Assembly (NCBI RefSeq): GCF_963169125.1
Contig: NC_084794.1
Coordinates: 118,272,358-118,336,357 of the forward strand
Reading direction: 5' to 3'
DNA length: 64,000 bases
Source of the DNA: Humulus lupulus
Lineage: Eukaryota > Streptophyta > Magnoliopsida > Rosales > Cannabaceae
Made by a program: the position numbers and the translations under genes. Below, piece after piece: positions 23,259-33,436 of the stretch. The notes beneath the pieces were generated by a model. The model was not told where the DNA came from. It did no database searches and worked only from the letters and a program-made list of their open reading frames with translations. Within the stretch, counting starts at the first letter, position 1. The number at the start of each line of letters is the position of its first letter.

Positions 23259-24470
23259 CTAGAATTCACATTTGTTGAATTTTGTAAAAAATTTGTGTTC
23301 CCTCAGTCTCTGTAGAACCAACCTTAGATGCTGCTCATGTTCTGACTCTGACTGAGAACAAACCAGAATATCATCGATGAAGACGATCATAAACTGGTCC
23401 AAATAATCCTTGAACACTTTGTTCATCAAATCCATAAAAGCAGCTGGGCCATTAGTCAATCCAAAGGACATGACTAAGAACTCATAATGCCCATATCTAG
23501 TGCAAAAATAAGTCTTTGGTATATCTCCCTCCTAGACCCTCAACTGATGATAACCAGATCGAAGGTCTATCTTCGAGAATACCTTTTTACCTTGCAACTG
23601 GTCAAACAAATCATATATCCTTGGCAGAGGATACTTGTTCTTAATTGTTAACTTATTCAGTTCTCTGTAATCAATACACATCCTCAGGGAACCATATTTC
23701 TTCTTCACAAACAGAACTGGTGCACCCCACAATGAGAAACTAGGTCTAATAAAACCTAAATCTAACAGCTCCTGCAGCTGTACCTTCAGTTCTTTTAACT
23801 CTGCTGGGGCCATTCTGTAAGGTGATCTAGACACTAGCTCCGTCCTTGGTGCCAGTTCTATCACAAATTCAATCTCTCTGTGTGGTGGAAACCCTGGTAA
23901 ATCTTCTGGAAACATATCCAGAAACTCACAGACTAATTTGGTCTCCTCTGGTCCCACTGGCATGGCTTGAGTGGTATCAATCACACTGGCTAAGAATCTT
24001 ATGCAACCTCCTTGCAATAGATCTCTAGTCCTCAAAACATATATCATAGGTATACGAGGTCCATGCACAGTACCAAAAAATACAAAAGGATCTTCACCTT
24101 CAGGCTCAAAGGTTTCCATCTTCCTTCTACAATCTATGGTTGCCCCATACTTCACTAACTAATCCATACCTAGAATCATGTCAAAGTGAGTCATAACCAA
24201 CTCTATCAAATCAACTGACAACTCTCTGCCTTCTACTGTCACTGGCAGTGATTTGACCCATCTTCTAGATACTACTAACTCCCCAGTGGGTAACAAGGTC
24301 CCGAACCCCACAACATAATAATCACATGGCCTACACAGTCTATCAATAATTCTACTAGCAACAAAAGAATGTGTAGCACCAAAATCAATCAAAACAGTAT
24401 AAGGGGTTCCAGCACTAAAAAGCTGACCTGTAACTACTGAAGGGGAAGCCTCATCTTCTGATTGAGTCAA
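23259..24470 (-). pseudogene. Gypsy B protease and reverse transcriptase
   Basis: The minus strand starts at the truncation with EASPSVVTGQLF and a protease site LIDFGATHSF (DFG in place of DSG or DTG), then MILGMD at the protease end. A long open stretch (23532-24155) has [47 protein letters not shown] and [14 protein letters not shown]. The last part has [17 protein letters not shown] and FIDD at 23370-23381. Single stops or frameshifts separate the pieces, for example TAG near 23535. Gag is absent because the element ends at 24470. Confidence 0.92.
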
Positions 24471-26285
24471 TTAGTTGGGCATGATGGGATTAGCTAGCAA
24501 TTGGTAGGATGACTCGAGGAATTAGCAGGAAATGGGGGGCAAAATGACCATTTTTCCCTTAAGGGCAAATAGGAGGCTAAGTTAATAACATGGGAAATTT
24601 GGTCTTTTTAGTTAAAGGATAAACTCAGTGAGATTTAGGAAATAACTAGAACCCACCTGATTTTTCTAAAACACACAGAACCCTCTCTCTCTTTATCATC
24701 ATACACGTTATCTCTTCCTTTCTCTAGAACCTAAGGGAAACTTTGAGGCTTGAACGAGGAAAACTCAAAGAATTGAGCTGGGAGAACCTGGGGGATTAGA
24801 GCTTGGATCAGTCAAAGAAATCTCTGAGGATTAAAGCTTCAAACTGAGGTAAGGATCATGTTTTGTTTCTACTGGGAATTTAGATGTTAGGATGAATTTG
24901 ACTGGATTTTGAGTGATGAATTATAACTGACTTGGGATGATAATAAAGTAGGTTTTGGGTATTTAGTTTGAATATGTTGTTGTGGTATGAAATTTGGGTT
25001 TAATTATGAGAATAGGGGTTGAATTGGGTGAAGATTTAAGGGATTGGCTGAGAAAAACATAGAAGAAATGTCTGGATTTCTGGGTTCGGAGGCCTGAGTC
25101 GCGACCTTGTTCTTCAGGTGTCCCGTCCCGTCTGTTTGAAGAGGCTAGAGATGCCTCTGGTTTTCCCAGGCGCCGCGACATGGGGAGCATGCTGCGGCCC
25201 GTTTCCTCCAGTAGGTTGGGCCTGCCTCTGACCAAGTAGCGGGCAGCGGCCCTAAATGGAAAGGAAAGGGAAACTTAGTTTTTAGGCTCGGGGAAGCTTG
25301 GGGACTTTAACCTAAGCGCTCGGGACGAATTCTACTACCTAGTTTAGTAGAATTCGAGGTCCCAGAGACTAGTATTTGTTTCCAAAACATTTAATTGGAT
25401 TAGAATCTAATAGTTATCAATTATTGCTTATGATTAGGATTACTGTTAAGGCTCAGGACTGAGGATCATGCTCAGGACCGCTCTTTATCCATCACTCGAG
25501 ACTCGAGGTAAGAAAACTTCACCCATGCGGTTGTGAACGGGACTGAAATTCCCTGTAATTGAACATATGTGTTATGTGAATTATATATTTGTTATGTGGA
25601 ATATAAAAGTACGTCCTAAGGGTGTCGGGGTTGATGATAAGCGTATTGAACGCAGCTCGGCCTAAGCGAGTCAGGGTCAACTAAATAACTAGAGGTCTCG
25701 GCCTAAGGGCGTCGAAACCTAAATATTTGTGTTATAGATTGAGTTATATATTTGAAAGTATATGTTTAACATTGTCTAGCTTAATACATGTATTTTGCTG
25801 ATTAATTGAACTGATTGACTTGGAGTTTTGATATATGCTCTTGTTGCTGTCTATGCTTGTTGACTATGGTTTTCTTGCTGAGCCTTGGCTCACAGGTGCT
25901 ACATGGTGCAAGTAAAGGCAAAAGAAAACTGGACCAACCATGAGTTGGAGAGCACTGGGGGTAGAGTGTACATTGACAGCTGCTCAACCGTCATGACAGA
26001 GGGAATTACAGGAACTAGAGCTCTAAACTGTATTTTGCTATTTAGACTGGCTATTACTGTATTTTGAGAGTCGTTTCTGCTTTGTAAATCTTTTTTTTTG
26101 GGATCCCATGTATCAAACTCTTATTTTAATAAAAAAATCAATCATTTTATGATAAAAAATCAATAAATATTTCAATAACTGTTAGATGACTTTCGAAACA
26201 CATTTATGTTCAAACGATCCGAGTAGCAGGTCTTGCACTATTTTAGACACAAAGTGTAACGATCTTGGTTACCCAGGGCATTACA
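24471..26285 (+). repeat. 5' LTR of gypsy C, left part missing
   Basis: The sequence enters the LTR about 450 bp from its start (compare TTAGTTGGGCATGAT with 28878) and runs to GGGCATTACA. The conserved segment with TTTTCTTGCTGAGCCTTGG and GGTGCAAGTAAAGG lies near 25870-25920. The left border abuts gypsy B protease coding sequence in the opposite orientation. No gene is present. Confidence 0.85.
25099..25198. repeat. Palindrome cluster of gypsy C 5' LTR
   Basis: Motifs GAGTCGCGACC, a degenerate CCCGTCCCG, GCGCCGCGAC and CTGCGGCC are centred near 25101, 25122, 25175 and 25195. That gives the 20-22 / 53 / 20 spacing. The matching cluster in the other LTR copy is at 29479-29580. Confidence 0.65.
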
Positions 26286-26302
26286 ACTTGGTATCAGAGT
26301 GG
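26286..26302 (+). other. Primer binding site of gypsy C
   Basis: ACTTGGTATCAGAGTGG begins directly after the LTR end. TGGTATCAGAG matches the complement of the initiator tRNA-Met 3' end. Confidence 0.85.
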
Positions 26303-26534
26303 TCTAGGTTTAAGGGTTCCTGAAGACTGGCTGGGCATGTACACTCGCCGCTAAAGAGAAGCTCAACTCAGGGTTTGGTAACCAAATATGTGATTATATG
26401 CTTAATTCTTTAATGAAATATAAATACTTATCTGCATGATTAATAGGGAGCATGAGAGATATTGATAGAGCCTGGCCCTTGACTACTATGTGAATATATT
26501 AAGGCGTGCTTATTAGCATTGCTATTGTATGTGA
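26303..26534 (+). other. Gypsy C leader fragment, no gene
   Basis: Untranslated leader containing GGCGTGCTTATTAGCATTGC, one copy of the stem-loop unit that is repeated in the gypsy D leader. At about 26531-26535 it runs without a gap into RNase H codons, marking the internal deletion. Confidence 0.7.
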
Positions 26535-28389
26535 TTGGGATGCGTGTTGATGCAGAATGAGAAGGTTATTTCTTATGCACGATAATTGTTGGAGTATGAG
26601 CAATGGTACCCTACCCATGATTTGGAACTGGAAGTGGTGGTATTTGCATTGAAAGTTTGGCGACATTATCTGTATGGGGAGAAGTGCGAGATATACACTG
26701 ATCATAAGAGTTTGAAGTATTTCTTCACCGAGAAGGACTTAAACATGAGACAGAGACGTTGGCTGGAATTGGTGAAGGACTACGACTGTGACATCCTTTA
26801 CCACCCTAGAAAGGCCAATGTAGTGGCATATGCATTGAGCCGGAGGGGCCCAGGACTGTTGTTTAGTTCGAAGCAGGTATCAAAGGAACTAGCAGAGGAG
26901 ATGGATAAAGCGAGGATAGAGCTGGTTGTGGGCCGGTTGACCAACATTACTCTACAGTATACCCTCCTAGAGAGGATAAGAGAGAGTCAGTTGGATGATG
27001 CGCAGTTGCAGGAGGTTAGAGGGAATGTCCTAGTTGGAGTGGCTAAGGACTATTCCATTTCAGAGACGGGTTTACTATGGTATAAGGATCAGATCTGTGT
27101 TTCGATGGATATAGGTATTAGATGAGAGATACTTGATGAGTCCCATACTACACCATACTCACTCCATCCAGGCACCACGAAGATGTACCAGGATCTACGA
27201 ACTTATATTGGTGGCTTGGGATGAAGAAGGACGTGGTTGAATTTGTGGCTAAGTGCTTGACCTGTTAGCAGGTAAAGGCTGAACATCAGCGACCAGTAGG
27301 ATTGTTACAGCCTTTGGGTATTCCCGAGTGAAAGTGGGAAGACATTACTATGGATTTTGTGGAAGGTGTACCCAGGACGGTGGGGCAACATGACTCAGTG
27401 TGGGTGATAGTTGACACATACACCAAGTCAGCTTACTTTTTGCTAGTAAGGATGGCCTATACAGTAGATCAGTACACAGAGTTATATGTGAGGGAGATTG
27501 TACATCTCCATGGGGTTCCTAAATCTATAGTATCGGACTGGGATCCTATATTTACCTCCAAGTTTTGGGGTGGTTTGCAAAAGGCTATGGGAACTTAGTT
27601 GAAGTTCAGTACAGCCTTTCATCCCCAGACAGACGAACAGTCTGAGAGGACAATTTAGATATTGGAGGACATGCTTAGGTCATGTGTGCTAGACTTCGAG
27701 GGGTCTTGGAGTAAGTACCTTCCGTTGATTGAATTTTCATACAAAAACAGTTATCAGTCAACGATTAGAGTAGCACCATACAAGATATTATATGGAAGGA
27801 AGTGTAGATCACCCATTCATTGGGATGAGATGGGGAGATGAGGTATTTGGGACCGGAGATAGTTCAGAAGACTAATGAAGCTATTGAGAAGATCTGAGCT
27901 CGAATGCTCGCTTCACAAGGCAGACAGAAAAGCTACGCTGATCCTAAGCGTAGGGACGTGGAGTTCATGGTAGGGGACCACATGTTTCTATGAGTTTCAC
28001 CATTGCGAGGGGTGAGGAGGTTTGGGAAAAAGGGTAAGCTGAGCCCTAGATTCATAGGACCTTCTGAGATCCTGGAGAGGATTGAGCAGGTAGCCTATAG
28101 ATTGGCTCTGCCACCATCGTTATCAGAAGTTCACGGCGTATTCCACATCTCTGTGCTTTGGAAATACGTTTCAGATACGACTCATGTATTGGGATATGAG
28201 GATCTAGAGCTTCAGATAGATTTATCGTATGAGGAGCGACCAGTGCAGATCCTAGATAGGAAGGATAAAGTTCTGAGGAACAAGAGGATTCCTCTAATCA
28301 AAGTATTATGGAATAATAGCAAGGTCGAGGATGCGACGTGGGAGCTTGAGTCAGCTATGCAGGATCAGTATCCTGAGTTATTCAGGTAA
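26535..28389 (+). pseudogene. Gypsy C RNase H, integrase and chromodomain-like tail
   Basis: It starts inside RNase H (GCVLMQNEKVISYA). [37 protein letters not shown] follows; parts of this are conserved across all four gypsies. The integrase core is at 27350-27850 (DFVEGVPRTVGQHDSVWVIVD, IVSD); the catalytic Glu codon, GAG at 27644-27646, is kept. The tail (28003-28389) has [29 protein letters not shown] and ATWELE with Trp intact. Stops occur at 26583-26585, 27123-27125, 27597-27599 and others, mostly at Gln or Arg positions. Confidence 0.92.
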
Positions 28390-28411
28390 AATTTCGAGGA
28401 TTAAATTCTCA

Positions 28412-28426
28412 GTAGGAAGGGATAGT
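28412..28426 (+). other. Polypurine tract of gypsy C
   Basis: GTAGGAAGGGATAGT directly precedes the LTR start TGTAATGACCC, just after the end of pol. Confidence 0.85.
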
Positions 28427-29478
28427 TGTAATGACCCAAAAATGCTAATAGGGTTTGGTGCCTTGATTAGCGTGCTGGGAGGGCATAATTGAATATGTGT
28501 GCGATTAATTGATTAAATGCATGACTATGTGGTATGAATGATATATATATATATATGATATGAATATATTTATATGCATGTTTATGAGTATTAAATATGC
28601 ATGTGGGCCCGTTCTTGTTTATAAGGGCATAACAGTAATTTTGGCCCATTAAGTGCATAAATGTGATTATATACGTTAAATGATTAAGACCAAATTATTA
28701 TGTGGATATATATATATATATATTTGCAGTATACGGCTCGAGGCGATCGTAGTGAGTGGATTAGCGAAATAGTCACATCAGGATTTAATATCCGGCTTGG
28801 GGTGAGCCTAGGGGTATTTTGGGAACTTGGAGAATATTTTGGGCTTTATTAAGTAACGAGTACACATTTGGTAATTAGTTGGGCATGATAGGATTAATTG
28901 GCAATTGGTAGGATGACTCGAGGAATTAGCAGGAAACGGGGGGCAAATAGGAGGCTAAGTTAATAACAAGGGCAGTTTGGTCTTTTTAGTTAAAGGATAA
29001 ACTCAGTGAGATTTAGGAAATAACCAGAACCCACCTGATTTTTCTAAAACACATTGTGTCCCTCTCTCTCTCTCTCATCATACACGTTCTCTCTTCCTCT
29101 CTCTAGAACCTAAGGGAAACTTTGAGGCTTGAAGGAGGAAAACTCAAAGAATTGAGCTGGGAGAACCTAGGGGATTAGAGCTAGGATCAGTCAAAGAAAT
29201 CTTTGAGGATTAAAGCTTCAAACTGAGGTAAGGATCATGTTTTGTTTCTGCTGGGAATTTAGATGTTAGGATGAATTTGACTGGGTTTTGAGTGATGTAT
29301 TATAACTGACTTAGGACGACAACTTCAATAGGTTTTGGTGTATTTAGTTTGAATATGCTGTTGTGGTATGAACTATGGGTTTAATTATGAGAATAGGGGT
29401 TGAATTGGGTGAAGATTTAAGGGATTGGCTGAGAAAAACATAGAAGAAATGCATGGATTTCTGGGTTCAAAGGCCCGA

Positions 29479-29580
29479 GCCGTGGCCTTCTTCTTCAGGT
29501 GTCCCGGGCCGTCTGTTTGAAGAGGCTGGAGATGCCTTTGGTTTTCCCAGGCGCCGTGGCATGGGGAGCATGTTGCGGCC
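29479..29580. repeat. Palindrome cluster of gypsy C second LTR
   Basis: GCCGTGGCC, CCCGGGCCG, GCGCCGTGGC and TTGCGGCC are centred near 29483, 29505, 29556 and 29577, spaced about 22, 51 and 21 bp. It is the counterpart of 25099-25198. Confidence 0.6.
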
Positions 29581-29585
29581 CATGT

Positions 29586-31777
29586 TGTAACGACCCAAAT
29601 TCACTAATAAGGCTCAAGGGCCTTGATTAGTGTGCCTGGAGGGCGTAATGGAGATTATGTGTGATTTTAATGATTAAGATGCATGATTATGATTTTAAGC
29701 ATGTTATATGACTATGTGTATTATGTTATGTGATAATTATGATATGTGATTTGTACCACGTGGGTGTGGTGATATCAATGTGATGCACGTGCCGAGACGG
29801 TCCTAGAAAGCTAGATAATGGTAACTGGTGATTTGGTAACTTGTGTAACTGTTAGTAACCATAGAGAGTAATAGGTTTTGTTGGAAAAGTGGTAAAACTG
29901 TAAAGTAGGTAAAAGACAAGTGTACCCTTGAGGTTTAGTTAGAAAAGGATATTTGAGGAGGGCTAAAATGGTCTTTTGGCAGTGGTATAGATGTCTTTGG
30001 CTGAGGGAAAAGGATATATACGATTCTTTTATGCTAAGTATAACTAAAGTTAAGACTTAGAAGGCTAGAAAGATCAAGAAGGAAAGGGAGAATCAAACCT
30101 AGAAGGCATAGTGGAGGAGGAGTTGGAACTGAGTTCTTTGAGGCTAGTAAAGGGCTTAAGGGTGTGGAATCAAGCATATATCAAAGTTTGTACTAAGGTA
30201 AGGATTTGGTCCCTGTTTTGTTAAGTTCTGAATTTGGTTTTTGGAAGAATTGAGAGATAGCCATGGCTTGTCTTGCATGGAATTCAGCTGGTTTGTTAAG
30301 GTGGAATTCAGCTCAAATCTTGGATTGGAGGAAGCTCAAGTCGAATTTCTGATTGAGGTAAGGGTATTAAATATGTTTGCAAACTCGTAGCTGCTATGGT
30401 TTAAGGATTTAGAGGTCTGGTTTGTACTTTTCTCAAGTTTTAGCTTAAGTGTTAGAGTCTGAAACTTAAGTGTGAATTCAGAGAATAATTGTGTAATTGA
30501 GTTAGATTATGATGGTTATAGGTTGGGGTATGGTCTATTTGGGGTTTTGAGTTGGTTTTGGGGCTTAGGTATAAGGTTGGGATGATTTGGAGTGATTTGG
30601 GTTCGGGAAAAACGCAGGGAAAAACCCAGATTTCTGGGCTCGCGAAGGAGCGCCGCGGCGTTGTTCTAGCGCGCCACGGCGCGAGGCTGTTTCTGGGCAG
30701 AGCAAGTTCTCTAGCTTGCTGGGCGCCGCGGCCCTACAGGGCTGCGCTGCGGCGCTAGGCCAATTTCAGGACATGGGATTTTGCAATTTTGAGCCTTTGC
30801 TCCGGGGGTTCGGGGGATACCTTCGGTGCATTGTTTTTGGGATTTGGGGAGTTCCGAGAGTGTGGGATTGGTTCCGGGAAGTAGTTTTGGATTGATTATT
30901 GACAAGGATATTTCATTTGTGTTGTGACTAGGTCTTTGGAGAGGCTCGGGGTAGAGGACCGTGCTTGCGGCTTCGTGGCATCGGAAACTAGTAAATTGAA
31001 AGGTAAGAAAACTGCACCCAGTTGTATGATTGTGATGGGACTAAGTGCTCCCGAAAGTTATATCGTGTCAATGTTGGTATTACGCCATGGGACACGTAAA
31101 AGCGGTCTAAGGGTACCGAACATGATTTAAGCGCACAGGGCGCAGATTGGCCACTGGGAGCCAGGAACAACGAGATAATAGAGGGAGCAGCCTGAGGGCG
31201 CTAGCCCTGGTTATCGTTTGTGAATTGTGAATGTTATGAAATGAAATGCTTAGTATGTGGAATACTTGATTATGCTGACTGATGATATATCTGAGTTTAT
31301 GTGATGCAATGTGAGTTATTAACTTGTCTGTTAATTGTTCATGCTCTGTTGTTGTTGTGTTTTCTTGCTGGGCCTTGGCTCACGGGTGCTACGTGGTCCA
31401 GGTAAAGGCAAGGGCAAGCTGGACCAAGCCTGAGGTGGAGAGCTCCGAGGTGGAATGTACATAGCCAGCGGTTCGACCGCCACGGCCGAGAAGTGGACCA
31501 GGATAGGGATCACCTAACAACTTGTTTTGCCTTAGTATGGCCAGTTGTTGTAAATAAACCTTAAGTCTTTTGTAAACGGTCTATAAACTTGATATTTTTG
31601 GGATCCCATGTAACGGATGATACTCTTTAATGAAAATGAGGCTTTTGAGACCAAAACGCTTTTAACCCTAGTACCTTTATAGTTTTATCAACACGATTTT
31701 ATTTAAACTACTTGATTAGCAAGTCTGGCACTTTATAAACACACAGTGTAACGGTCTTGGCTATCCAGGGCGTTACA
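29586..31777 (+). repeat. Gypsy LTR with a primer-site remnant, nested in the gypsy C LTR
   Basis: It runs from TGTAACGACCC to GGGCGTTACA (2192 bp), with the conserved TTTTCTTGCTGGGCCTTGGCTC segment near 31360-31410. It is followed by ACTTGGTATCA (31778-31788), the start of a primer site. The sequence then switches into the host LTR at AATAGTTATCC. It was therefore part of a longer element whose internal region was deleted, not a clean solo LTR. No target duplication is visible. No gene is present. Confidence 0.85.
30649..30756. repeat. Palindrome cluster, GCGCCGCGGCGC core
   Basis: Four motifs, AGCGCCGCGGCG, GCGCCACGGCGC, GGCGCCGCGGCC and GCGCTGCGGCGC, are centred near 30655, 30676, 30728 and 30749. 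Spacing is 21, 52 and 21 bp. It is GC-rich within AT-rich surroundings. Confidence 0.85.
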
Positions 31778-32657
31778 ACTTGGTATCAAATAGTTATCCA
31801 TTATTGCTTATGACTAGGATTACTGTTAAGGCTCAGGACTGAGGATCATGCTCGGGCCCGCTCTTTATCCATCACTCGAGACTCGAGGTAAGAAAATTGC
31901 ACCCATGTGGTTGTGAATGGGACTGAGATTCCCTGTAATTGAACATATGTGTTCTGTGAATTATATATCTGTTATGGGGAATATAAAAGTACGTCCTAAG
32001 GGTGTCGGGGCTGATGATAAGCGTATTGAATGCAGCTCGGCCTAAGCGAGTCAGGGTCAACTAAATAACTAGAGGTCTCGGCCTAAGGGCGTCGACACCT
32101 AAATATTTGTGTTACAGATTGAGTTATATATTTGAAAGTATATGTTTAACATTGTCTAGCTTAATGCCTGTATTTTGCTGATTAATTGAACTGATTGACT
32201 TGGAGTTTTGATATATGCTCTTGTTGCTGTCTATGCTTGTTGACTATGGTTTTCTTGCTGAGCCTTGGATCACTGGTGCTACATGGTGCAAGTAAAGGCA
32301 AAAGAAAACTAGAACAACCATGAGTTGGAGAGCATTGGGGGCAGAGTGTACATCGAGAGCTGCATGACCGTCATGACCGAGGTAATTATAGGAACTAGAG
32401 CTCTAAATTGTATTTTGCCATTTAGACTAGCTACTATTGTATTTTGAGAGTCGTTTCCGCTTTGTAAATATTTTTTTTGGGATCCCATGTATCGAACTCT
32501 TATTTTAATAAAAAAATCAATCATTTTATGATAAAAAAATCAATAAATATTTTAATTAGATGACTTTCGAAACACATTTATGTTCAAATGACCTGAGTAG
32601 CATCTCTTCCACTATTTTAAACACAAAGTGTAACGATCTTGGTTACCCAGGGCGTTA

Positions 32658-32905
32658 ACACTTGGTATCAAAGCGGTTTAGGTTTAACGGTTCCAAAAGA
32701 CTAGCTGGGCATGTACACTCACCGCTAAAGACAAGCTCAACTCAGGGTTTGGTAACCAAATATGTGATTATATGCTTAAATGCTTAAATGAAATATAAAT
32801 ACTTTATCTGCATGATTAATAGGGAGCATGAGAGATATTGATAGAGCCTGGCCCTTGAATACTATGTGAATATGTTAAGGCGTGCTTATTAGCATTGCTA
32901 TTGTA
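32658..32905 (+). other. Second primer site and leader fragment of the gypsy C family
   Basis: CTTGGTATCAAAGCGG follows the LTR end at once and the leader matches 26303-26525 closely, including the TTATTAGCATTGCTATTG end. It then joins directly to a short LTR end. Confidence 0.75.
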
Positions 32906-33027
32906 TCTTTTAACCCTAACCTGTTAGATGACTTTAGAAGCACATTTATGTTCAAACGACCTGAGTAGCATGTCTTGCACTATTTTAAGCACAAAGTGTA
33001 ACGGTCTTGGTTACTCAGGGCATTACA
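32906..33027 (+). repeat. Terminal fragment of a gypsy C LTR
   Basis: About 120 bp matching the last part of the gypsy C LTR (TGTTAGATGAC..., ending GGGCATTACA). It marks the right border of the 8259-33027 block. Copia-1 coding sequence resumes at 33028. Confidence 0.75.
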
Positions 33028-33431
33028 GCAATCATCAATGGAAGTAATAAAATATGTACTTCCTCCTTTAGTCAACATTCCATTAAGTTCACATAAATCA
33101 CTATGTATTAAATTTAACAACTTAGAGTTCCTTTCAACACTAGGAAAAGGTTTCATTACCATTTTTGATTTGACACATAATTCACATTTGTCATGCTCAA
33201 CATTTTTACAATCAACTAATCCACATTTGACAACCCTTTTAATTGTGATAAATCCTATTGTGCAAGTCCAATATGCCACAAAGTAATAGAATTTGAGTAG
33301 CATATAACAATAAGAAGAAGAAACTTTATTGTTCACATGTTCAATAGATGTACAAAGTTTGAACATGTCATTACAAGCATATCCCTTTTCTAGAAAAACA
33401 TTATCTTTAGATAAAATGATCTTGCCGAAAT
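33028..33431 (-). pseudogene. Copia-1 pre-integrase and integrase N-terminus
   Basis: The minus strand has LSKDNVFLEKGYACNDMFKL, then a degraded WH..RLGHI block (one or two frame changes near 33260-33280) followed by TIKRVVKCGL. The Cys pair HDKCELCVKSK, then LLNLIHSDLCELN and YFITSIDD, follow. This is the GAG-pre-integrase domain, zinc finger and first core Asp. The homologous Copia-2 piece is at 59963-60301. Everything from the core Asp onward is lost at the border with the nested block. Confidence 0.88.
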
Positions 33432-33436
33432 CTATC

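Larger units (their letters stand above)
8624..24470 (-). mobile_element. Gypsy B, truncated minus-strand chromovirus-type element
   Basis: From left to right on the plus strand there is a complete 3' LTR (8624-11047), then the 3' end of pol. That is interrupted by gypsy A (11319-21299), after which pol continues to the protease at 24470. Gag, leader and the 5' LTR are missing. At 24470/24471 the sequence jumps into an oppositely oriented LTR, sharing about two bases, so a deletion joined B to gypsy C. The pol order and chromodomain-like tail place it in the Tekay/Del-like chromoviruses. Confidence 0.85.
28427..32657 (+). repeat. Second LTR of gypsy C, interrupted
   Basis: The left part is 28427-29585 and the right part 31790-32657; both align with the LTR at 24471-26285. 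About 200 bp of the LTR (counterpart of roughly 25203-25405) is missing at the insertion, so the inner LTR did not enter cleanly or a deletion followed. A (TA)n run is at 28538-28554 and 28706-28722. The end GGCGTTAACA is a slightly altered GGCGTTACA. Confidence 0.8.
24471..33027 (+). mobile_element. Gypsy C, rearranged plus-strand element with internal deletion
   Basis: The order is: 5'-truncated LTR (24471-26285), primer site, leader, an abrupt jump at about 26534 into RNase H, integrase and tail, polypurine tract, then a second LTR (28427-32657) split by another LTR (29586-31777). A second primer site and leader follow, and then a 120-bp LTR end (32906-33027). Gag, protease and most of RT are missing. 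The LTR-leader-LTR order is what unequal recombination between two tandem copies would leave. Confidence 0.8.

Noticed and set aside
28530..28560. TA repeat as a promoter or origin
   Set aside because: It is a simple (TA)n run in an LTR, with no linked element signal. Such runs are common in AT-rich plant DNA.
30552..30905. GC-rich reading frames resembling a plant gene exon
   Set aside because: The GC content is due to the palindrome cluster inside an LTR, and there are no splice or protein features.
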